Source of the DNA: Mesorhizobium waimense
Lineage (GTDB): Bacteria; Pseudomonadota; Alphaproteobacteria; Rhizobiales; Rhizobiaceae
DNA: 64,000 nt
Reading direction: 5' to 3'
NCBI RefSeq assembly: GCF_003601975.1
Contig: NZ_QZWZ01000024.1
Coordinates: forward strand, 1-64,000
Shown: one piece after another, positions 58,164-64,000 of the stretch
Numbering within the stretch: position 1 is the first letter of the stretch
Layout: each line of letters begins with the position of its first letter
Notes under the pieces: generated by a model
Told to the model about the DNA's origin: nothing
The model's database searches: none
What the model saw: the letters and a program-made list of their open reading frames with translations, nothing else
Made by a program: the position numbers and the translations under genes

Positions 58164-58661
58164 ATGACGGAAACAGGGTCGAGGACGCCGCCGACCTTCG
58201 AGCAGCTGAGGACGATGGCCGGGCAGGAGCTTGGCGTATCGGAGTGGACGACGGTCGACCAGCACCGCATCGACCAGTTCGCCGAATGCACAGGCGATCA
58301 TCAGTGGATCCATGTCGACCCTGAAAGAGCGAAACGGCAAAGCCCGTTCCGCACCACGATCGCGCATGGCTATCTGACGCTGTCGATCATCGGCGCGCTG
58401 GCGCTCGGCATGGGCATCGTGCCCGAAAACACGCAGGCTGCCTTCAATTACGGCTTCGATAAGGTGCGCTTCCTGGCGCCGGTCCGGGTCGGCGCGCGCA
58501 TCAGGCTGCGCACCACGCTGCTGTCGATGGAGGACAAAGGGCCGGGCCAATATCTGATGAAGGCCGCCAACACGGTCGAGATCGAAGGCGAGCAGAAGCC
58601 GGCCTTGACCGCCGAGACGCTGGTCATGCTCTACGAGCGCCGCAAGCGGGCAGGTGCCTGA
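58164..58661 (+). CDS. MaoC-like (R)-enoyl-CoA hydratase
   Basis: The 165-residue hot-dog-fold protein has the catalytic pair in DQFAECTGDHQWIHVDPERA (Asp 45, His 50), then FRTTIAHGYLTLSIIGAL. The pattern matches MaoC/NodN-type hydratases. It adds water to (R)-type enoyl-CoA thioesters, which could feed polyhydroxyalkanoate synthesis with the adjacent phasin. CAGGAATG lies upstream. NodN-like or other dehydratase roles are possible. Confidence 0.85.
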   Translation: MTETGSRTPPTFEQLRTMAGQELGVSEWTTVDQHRIDQFAECTGDHQWIHVDPERAKRQSPFRTTIAHGYLTLSIIGALALGMGIVPENTQAAFNYGFDKVRFLAPVRVGARIRLRTTLLSMEDKGPGQYLMKAANTVEIEGEQKPALTAETLVMLYERRKRAGA

Positions 58662-58664
58662 TTC

Positions 58665-60107
58665 CTACGCCCCGGTCTTGCGTTTGGCGCCAATGCGCCA
58701 GGAAAACACCGCGAGACCGAGCGCGACCAACGCAAGCACGGTGGCCACCTGGAAGGTGACCTGCATGCCCCGGGCAGCTGCCGCAGAGCCCAACATCGCC
58801 TGGTCCGTGCCGCCAGCCGACGCTGCGGCGAAGATGGCGCCCATCAAAGATGCACCGGTGATCAAGCCGAGACTGCGCGACAGGTTGAGCAGGCCGGAAA
58901 CGACGCCGCGCTCGCCAGTATCCACACCCGCCATGACGGCTGCATTGTTGGACGTCTGGAACAGTGCGTAGCCGATGCATGTGACGGTGATCGGAACGAC
59001 ATAGCTGGCAATGCCGAGTTTCGTCATGGCCAGCGACAGTAGGAAAGTGCCCGTGGCGAGGCCGAGCAGGCCGGCAACCATCATCCTGTGGGCTCCGAAG
59101 CGATCGGCAAGGCGTCCGGCCACCAGCGCCGACAGGGTCGAGATCAGCGGCCCGGTCGACAGTACGAGGCCGACCATTGCGGCATCCAGCCCGAGCCCAC
59201 GAGACAGGTAGAACGGCGCAACCACCAGGGTCGCCATCATCACGGTGGCAACGATGAGGCTTGTGGTGAGGCTGGTGCTCAGTTCGAGGTCACGAAAGCT
59301 GGCGAGCTGGATCAACGGGCTTTTCACATTCGTTTGTGCTCGGGCGAACAGAATGACGCCGATGCCGGCGGCAGCCAGCAGGCCGATGTTGAGTGGGCCG
59401 AAATTGCCTCTGCCGAGGGTCATGGCCAGCGCATAAGCGGCCAGCGTCAGGGCCAGCAGGGCGGTGCCTATCGCATCGAATTCGCCTCGATTGGCTTGCG
59501 CGGTCTTACCGTGGGCCGGCAGGGCACGCCAGGCCAGGGCGAAGGTCAGGACTCCCAAGGGGACATTGACGAGGAAAATCGCCCGCCAGCCGAAGCCGGC
59601 GATCAACAAGCCGCCTAGCGAGGGGCCGAGTGTCGTTCCGATCGCCGACATGGCGCCGAGCAGGCCCATGGCGCTGCCGGTCCTGGCTTTGGTCACCGTT
59701 TCGGCGACAAAGGCCAGCGTTAGGGCCATCATCAGCGCTGCGCCAAGCCCCTGCATGGCCCGCGCGGCAATCAGCAGCCAAAGGGTCGGCGCCATGCCGC
59801 ACAGCACCGAGGCGAGCGTGAACAGCGCGATGCCGCCAAGCAGCAACGGCCGGCGACCGAACATGTCGGCCAGCCGGCCGGCGCTGACGATCAATGTGGT
59901 GATGGCGAGCAGGTAGGCGAGAACAACCCATTGCACCGACTGGAACGAAGCTCCGAACGTCTGCATCAGCGACGGCAGGCCGACGCTGGCGACGCTAGTT
60001 CCGAGCGACGATAGCAGCGTGGCGAGCGAAAGGCTTGCCAGCGCCCAGCTAGCGGATTGGGTCTGTTGCGGCGCTGCTACGCGCTCGTTTTGCTCAGCGA
60101 TTGCCAA
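58665..60107 (-). CDS. MFS transporter, DHA2 drug-efflux type
   Basis: The 480-residue protein has about 14 hydrophobic segments, as in the DHA2 group. Markers include FGASFQSVQWVVLAYLLAIT and LADMFGRRPLLLGGIALF (motif A), and GSAMGLLGAMSAIGTTLGP (motif C-like). It probably expels drugs or other small molecules by proton antiport. It is divergent from a LysR-type gene 131 bases away, which is its likely regulator. Confidence 0.88.
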   Translation of the reverse strand: MAIAEQNERVAAPQQTQSASWALASLSLATLLSSLGTSVASVGLPSLMQTFGASFQSVQWVVLAYLLAITTLIVSAGRLADMFGRRPLLLGGIALFTLASVLCGMAPTLWLLIAARAMQGLGAALMMALTLAFVAETVTKARTGSAMGLLGAMSAIGTTLGPSLGGLLIAGFGWRAIFLVNVPLGVLTFALAWRALPAHGKTAQANRGEFDAIGTALLALTLAAYALAMTLGRGNFGPLNIGLLAAAGIGVILFARAQTNVKSPLIQLASFRDLELSTSLTTSLIVATVMMATLVVAPFYLSRGLGLDAAMVGLVLSTGPLISTLSALVAGRLADRFGAHRMMVAGLLGLATGTFLLSLAMTKLGIASYVVPITVTCIGYALFQTSNNAAVMAGVDTGERGVVSGLLNLSRSLGLITGASLMGAIFAAASAGGTDQAMLGSAAAARGMQVTFQVATVLALVALGLAVFSWRIGAKRKTGA

Positions 60108-60238
60108 GGCGATCTCCTTTCCATCGGCTCCAGAACCGGAGCTGCCGGAGATCTAGTCTTGCCAGTGATATGGCGGAAGGCGCAGCATTTGCATCTTATT
60201 CATGCACAGAACGCCATGTCAGGTGTTATGGTCCGCCG

Positions 60239-61132
60239 ATGGCATTGCCCGATCTCAATTTGCTCTTCGCTCTCGACACTCTGTTGACCGAAGGCAGCGT
60301 GGCGCGCGCCGCCCAGCGGCTGCGCCTCAGCCCCTCGGCAATGAGCCGCACGCTGGCGCGCCTGCGCGAGGCAACGGGCGATCCCTTGCTGGTCCGCGCC
60401 GGCCGCGGCCTCGTACCGACGCCGCGGGCACTTGAATTGCGCCAGCAGACCGGGCGTGTCGTTCAGGACGCGGAGGCGCTGTTGCGGCCGGCCATGCTGC
60501 TTGACCTTTCAAGACTGGACCGAACGTTCACGCTGCGTACCAATGAAGGCTTCGTCGAGGAGTTCGGGCCCCGTCTTGTCGCCCGCATCGAAGCGGATGC
60601 GGGCGAGGTGCGGCTGCGTTTTGCACCAAAGTCCGACAAGGATGTCGCCTCGCTGCGCGAAGCGGCTGTTGACCTTGAGATCGGCGTTGCCGGCGAAACC
60701 GCACCAGAAGTGCGTATCCAGGCGCTGTTCCGCGACCGCTTCATCGGTGCGGTACGAAAAGGCCACCCTCTCAGCGAGGGTATCGTCACCGCCGAGCGTT
60801 ATGCGGCCAGCCGCCACATCAGCGTTTCCCGGCGCGGCCGCGAAAGGGGGCCGATCGATGAGGCCTTGAGCCAGCTCGGGCTGCAGCGGACTGTGGTGTG
60901 CATGGTTTCAGGCTTCTCGGCTGCACTTGCCATGGCGCGCGCTTCCGATCTGATTGCCAGCGTCCCCGAGCGGCATTCGCAAGGGGCACGTGCCGGCATG
61001 TTCAGCTTTCCCTTGCCGGTCACTATCGCAGAGGTCACCATCTCCATGCTCTGGCATCCGCGCCTCGATGCCGATCTGGCGCAGCGCTGGCTGCGGGATT
61101 GCGTTCGGGAGGTTTGCGGGTCTTCCCGCTGA
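60239..61132 (+). CDS. LysR-family transcriptional regulator
   Basis: ATG at 60239 is chosen; earlier in-frame codons would run into the MFS promoter. The 297-residue product has LPDLNLLFALDTLLTEGSVA and then RLRLSPSAMSRTLARLRE as the winged HTH, followed by a periplasmic-binding-protein-like effector domain. Divergence from the MFS gene is the classic LysR-target layout, so it probably controls that transporter. The inducer is unknown. Confidence 0.9.
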   Translation: MALPDLNLLFALDTLLTEGSVARAAQRLRLSPSAMSRTLARLREATGDPLLVRAGRGLVPTPRALELRQQTGRVVQDAEALLRPAMLLDLSRLDRTFTLRTNEGFVEEFGPRLVARIEADAGEVRLRFAPKSDKDVASLREAAVDLEIGVAGETAPEVRIQALFRDRFIGAVRKGHPLSEGIVTAERYAASRHISVSRRGRERGPIDEALSQLGLQRTVVCMVSGFSAALAMARASDLIASVPERHSQGARAGMFSFPLPVTIAEVTISMLWHPRLDADLAQRWLRDCVREVCGSSR

Positions 61133-61147
61133 TTGGCGATTACGACG

Positions 61148-62551
61148 TCAACACGACATCGCCGCTTTGAGCGTTGTGAAAATCCGCTCGTCTCCGCATT
61201 GGGCAACGTTGAAGCGCAGGAAACGGCTGGCGGTCTGCGACAGGCTGAACGCATTGCCGGGCGCCAGCACGATCTTGGTGGCCAAAGCGCGGCGGGCCAC
61301 TTCTGTCGCATCCACCCCATCCGGCAGGCTGCACCACAGGAACAGGCCGGCCGGCTGCTCGATCCAGGGCGTGATGCCGATCGCCTTCAGGCGGCCGCTC
61401 GTTTCGCCCATGGCGCGCGAAAGCTGCGCCCGCAGCAATTCCATGTGCTTGCGATAGCTGCCGTCCTTGAGCAGCGTCAGCACCAACTCGGCCGCGAGCC
61501 GGCCGCCGCCGAAGGTTGTGGCGATCTTGAGGTCGGTCAGCTGTTCGATCCAGTCGAGGGGTGCGGCGATGAAGCCGCAGCGTACCGACGCCGAAAGCGT
61601 CTTGGAGAAGCTGCCGATATGGACGACGCGGCTGAGACCATCGAACGCCGCGAGCCTCGGGGCAGGGGTGTGTTCGAAATCGGGGAAGATGTCGTCCTCG
61701 ATGATGGTCAGATCCGATTGGTCGGCGAGCTTCAGCAGCCGATGCGCGGTCACCGGCGACAGGATCGCGCCGGTCGGATTGTGGATGGCGGAATTGGTGA
61801 TGTAGAGGCGCGGCCGGTGCTCGGCCAGCGCCTGGGCGAACAGCTCGATATCCGGCCCTGACGGCGTATAGGGAACGCTGACGACCTTGGCCCGGTGGGC
61901 GCGCAACAAGGCATGGAAATTGAAATAGCAGGGATCGTCGACCAGCACCGTGTCGCCGGGTTCGAGCAGGAAGCGGCAGAGGAGATCGATGGCCTGCGTG
62001 CCCGATTCCGTCAGCATGATCTGCTCTGGCGACGCCTCGATGCCGTGCCCGGCCATGCGTCGCGCGAGCAGATGGCGCAGAGCCGGCAAACCGAGCGGCG
62101 TGCCGTAGTCTGCCAGCGTCACATCGTCGGCCCGCGCCACTGTGCGCAGCGCCCGGCGCAATCCCGCCTGCGGCATCCATGAGGCCGGCAGCCAGCCGCA
62201 GCCGGGTTTCAGGGTCTCGTCGCCGGCTTCGAGCGACTGGCGCGAGACCCAGAGCGGATCGACAGCACGGTCGAGCCGCGGACCGATCTCGGCCAGCGAC
62301 AGCGGCGCCAGCGGGCCGGCGGCGTAGAAGCCGGAGCCCGGCCTCGAGCGGATCGTGCCTTCGGCGGCGAGCCGTTCATAGGCCTCGACCACTGTCGACT
62401 TTGACACCTGCATCGTTCCGGCGAAGGCCCGGATCGACGGCAGCCGCGCCCCCGGCGTCAGGGTGCGCGCGGCGATCCGCTGTCTGATCGCTGCCATGAC
62501 CGCTTCGACAAGCGTTCCTTCGCCACCGGTTTTTGGAGCAGGCGTATCCAT
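61148..62551 (-). CDS. MocR/PdxR-type GntR regulator with aminotransferase domain
   Basis: ATG at 62551 has GAGAAG upstream; an in-frame ATG seven codons earlier is possible. The 467-residue product has a GntR HTH (about 14-75: LPSIRAFAGTMQVSKSTVVE, ERLAAEGTIRSRPGSG). A fold-I aminotransferase-like domain follows with SAIHNPTGA (near 255-262), EDDIFPDFE and SFSKTLSAS carrying the likely PLP Lys 317. MocR proteins sense PLP or amino compounds. It is divergent from a DMT transporter with three CTGTAC repeats between them. Confidence 0.9.
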   Translation of the reverse strand: MDTPAPKTGGEGTLVEAVMAAIRQRIAARTLTPGARLPSIRAFAGTMQVSKSTVVEAYERLAAEGTIRSRPGSGFYAAGPLAPLSLAEIGPRLDRAVDPLWVSRQSLEAGDETLKPGCGWLPASWMPQAGLRRALRTVARADDVTLADYGTPLGLPALRHLLARRMAGHGIEASPEQIMLTESGTQAIDLLCRFLLEPGDTVLVDDPCYFNFHALLRAHRAKVVSVPYTPSGPDIELFAQALAEHRPRLYITNSAIHNPTGAILSPVTAHRLLKLADQSDLTIIEDDIFPDFEHTPAPRLAAFDGLSRVVHIGSFSKTLSASVRCGFIAAPLDWIEQLTDLKIATTFGGGRLAAELVLTLLKDGSYRKHMELLRAQLSRAMGETSGRLKAIGITPWIEQPAGLFLWCSLPDGVDATEVARRALATKIVLAPGNAFSLSQTASRFLRFNVAQCGDERIFTTLKAAMSC

Positions 62552-62631
62552 CTGTACTTCTCGATGAGCCATAACAGTTTTGCCAAACTGTACCGCATTG
62601 TCTCTGGCGGCGCCATAGCCCGAACCTGTAC
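62552..62631. promoter_or_regulatory. Three CTGTAC repeats between MocR-type regulator and DMT transporter
   Basis: CTGTAC occurs in direct orientation at 62552-62557, 62588-62593 and 62626-62631, spaced 36 and 38 bases apart. The last two are in a similar context (AACTGTACC and ACCTGTACG). MocR proteins commonly bind direct repeats in such divergent spacers, so these are candidate operators. Confidence 0.5.
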
Positions 62632-62653
62632 GGAAGGGCAAACGGAGCAGATC

Positions 62654-63547
62654 ATGGACAAGAGTTTGAACGGCTGGGTGAACGGCTTCATCGGCGTGCT
62701 GATCTTCAGCGGCTCGCTGCCGGCGACGCGCGTGGCGGTGATGGATTTCGATCCGACATTCCTGACGTCGGCCAGAGCGGCGATTGCCGGACTGCTTGGT
62801 CTGGCAATGCTGCTCGTGTTCCGGCAGAAACGTCCGGAGCGCGGGGATCTGCTGTCGCTGGGAATCGTCGCGCTGGGCGTGGTCGTCGGCTTTCCCTTGC
62901 TGACCGCTCTGGCGCTCAAGCACGTCACCACGGCCCACTCTATCATCTTCGTCGGGCTGCTGCCGCTGGCGACCGCGATCTTCGGCGTGCTGCGCGGTGG
63001 CGATCGGCCAAGGCCGGCGTTCTGGCTGTTCTCCTGCCTCGGCAGCGTGCTTGTTGTCGGCTTTGCCCTGAGCCAAGGCGTGTCCGCCTCACCGATCGGG
63101 GATCTCCTGATGCTGTCGGCAATCATCGCTTGCGGGCTGGGCTACGCCGAGGGCGCGGCGCTGTCGCGCAAGCTCGGCGGCTGGCAGGTGATCTGCTGGG
63201 CGCTGGTGCTGTCGCTGCCGATCATGCTGGTGCTGACCTTTGCGACGATGCCGCCATCCTTTGCCGACGTCGGCTCCGGCGCGTGGATTGGCCTGGCCTA
63301 TGTCTCGCTGTTCAGCATGCTGATCGGCTTCGTGTTCTGGTATCGCGGCTTGGCGCAAGGCGGCATTGCAGCGGTCGGGCAGTTGCAGTTGCTGCAGCCC
63401 TTCTTCGGCCTCGCGCTGGCGGCAACGCTGCTGCAAGAACAGGTGAGCTCGCTGATGATTGTCGTCACGCTTGGCGTGGTGCTTTGCGTCGTCGGCGCCA
63501 AGAAATTCGCCAAGCAGGAAGCGCCGCGACCCGCGACTGTTGGGTGA
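62654..63547 (+). CDS. DMT-family (EamA) transporter
   Basis: ATG at 62654 has GGAG six bases upstream. The 298-residue protein has ten hydrophobic segments in two EamA halves. Motifs include FIGVLIFSGSLPATRVAVMD and DPTFLTSARAAIAGLLGL, then FWYRGLAQGGIAAVGQLQLL, then QPFFGLALAATLL. It probably exports a small metabolite such as an amino acid. It is divergent from, and probably controlled by, the MocR-type regulator. Confidence 0.88.
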   Translation: MDKSLNGWVNGFIGVLIFSGSLPATRVAVMDFDPTFLTSARAAIAGLLGLAMLLVFRQKRPERGDLLSLGIVALGVVVGFPLLTALALKHVTTAHSIIFVGLLPLATAIFGVLRGGDRPRPAFWLFSCLGSVLVVGFALSQGVSASPIGDLLMLSAIIACGLGYAEGAALSRKLGGWQVICWALVLSLPIMLVLTFATMPPSFADVGSGAWIGLAYVSLFSMLIGFVFWYRGLAQGGIAAVGQLQLLQPFFGLALAATLLQEQVSSLMIVVTLGVVLCVVGAKKFAKQEAPRPATVG

Positions 63548-63562
63548 TAGTGCCGGCCGCAG

Positions 63563-64000
63563 CTAAAATTTCGTCACCACGCCGATGCCGATGCCTTCGA
63601 AGCCGCCCATCGCCATCAGCGCTGCCGGCGCTTCGTCGAGGCTGATCTTCTTGCCGACCAGCAGTTCGGGCTTGAGCTTGCCGGTGCGGATCATCTCCAT
63701 CATCGCCGGATAGCGGTAGGCCTGCATGCCGTGGCTGCCGAGGATCTCGAGTTCGAAGGCGATCACCTTGTCCATCGGCACCTGCGGCCTGGCGTGCTCG
63801 GCGAGCATCAGGCCGACCTGCACGTGACGGCCGCGGCGGCGCAGATTGGCGATCGAGTTGAACGAGGTCGTCGGGTGACCGAGCGCGTCCATCGACATAT
63901 GCGCGCCGCCATTGGTGATCTGCTTGACCGCCTTGACCACATTCGGCGTCTTCGCGGCATTGATCGTCGCCACCGCGCCGATTTTCTTGGCGAAATCCAG
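63563..64000 (-). CDS. Zinc-type alcohol dehydrogenase, C-terminal part (cut by window edge)
   Basis: The frame stays open to the right edge, with LDFAKKIGA before the first visible in-window start, so only the C-terminal 146 residues are here. Segments ALGHPTTSFNSIANLRRRGR, then GLMLAEHARPQVPMDKVIAF, then ELEILGSHGMQAYRYPAMME are typical of the zinc-dependent medium-chain dehydrogenases. The C-terminal FEGIGIGVVTKF end is normal. The catalytic domain and zinc ligands lie outside the window. Confidence 0.85.
   Translation of the reverse strand: MDFAKKIGAVATINAAKTPNVVKAVKQITNGGAHMSMDALGHPTTSFNSIANLRRRGRHVQVGLMLAEHARPQVPMDKVIAFELEILGSHGMQAYRYPAMMEMIRTGKLKPELLVGKKISLDEAPAALMAMGGFEGIGIGVVTKF

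Noticed and set aside
61148..63076. Long (642-residue) version of the MocR-type gene
   Set aside because: The first 175 residues are the antisense of the DMT transporter gene. The true start is at 62551, where GntR homology begins.
1..64000. tRNA or rRNA genes and prophage attachment sites
   Set aside because: I found no cloverleaf or rRNA sequence and no tRNA-fragment duplication flanking the prophage by eye. A tRNA scan would be decisive.

Overview
The window looks like chromosome of a Rhizobiales alphaproteobacterium, most likely Mesorhizobium or a close relative. The evidence is GC-rich coding sequence, frequent GTG/TTG starts, a RirA-type Rrf2 iron regulator, HmuP, a divergent PutR/PutA pair, a MocR-type regulator and rhizobial haem-uptake genes. 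The genus is inferred from gene content only.

Positions 1-26810 are the late part of a siphovirus-type prophage read left to right. The left edge is the 3' end of an IS630-family transposase, which abuts and probably truncates a primase/DUF3987 replication protein. A 280-bp AT-rich stretch full of AACTTTTG/CAAAAGTT octamers follows it. Next come early or unknown genes, a reverse-strand glycine-rich repeat gene, an HNH nuclease and terminase. The HK97-type head module is portal, protease and capsid. Connectors, tail tube, an assembly chaperone with a probable -1 frameshift, and the tape measure follow. Tail-tip proteins of the gene-transfer-agent type (DUF2460, DUF2163, Phage-tail_3) precede fibre/tailspike proteins. 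The lysis cassette has a holin-like protein, a SAR-type endolysin, two tiny membrane ORFs and nested Rz/Rz1 spanins, and ends at a strong terminator. No integrase, repressor or attachment site is visible.

Positions 26.8-33.5 kb are accessory and partly decayed. They hold a PadR regulator with a partner gene and a probable autoregulatory operator, an ATP-dependent DNA ligase lacking motif V, fused remnants of two genes including an SRAP peptidase, and a frameshifted Rap1a-type gene coupled to a small Cys-rich membrane protein. An orphan HsdR-N nuclease-like gene, an XRE-regulated operon of unknown function and a divergent small gene controlled by a perfect palindrome complete the region.

From about 33.5 kb the sequence is ordinary chromosomal metabolism: an AEC transporter, gabD, galM, kdgK, a YtkA/FixH-like protein with a di-haem peroxidase, putR/putA and a glycosyltransferase. 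Positions 45.3-55.9 kb form a haem-iron locus: a broken VOC gene, an HmuQ-like haem monooxygenase, two tandem tonB paralogues, a small exported protein, a TonB-dependent haem receptor, hmuP, hmuSTUV and rirA. Candidate RirA and Irr operators sit in the expected places. The window closes with DUF445, phasin, MaoC hydratase, MFS and LysR genes, a MocR/DMT divergent pair and a partial zinc-type alcohol dehydrogenase.
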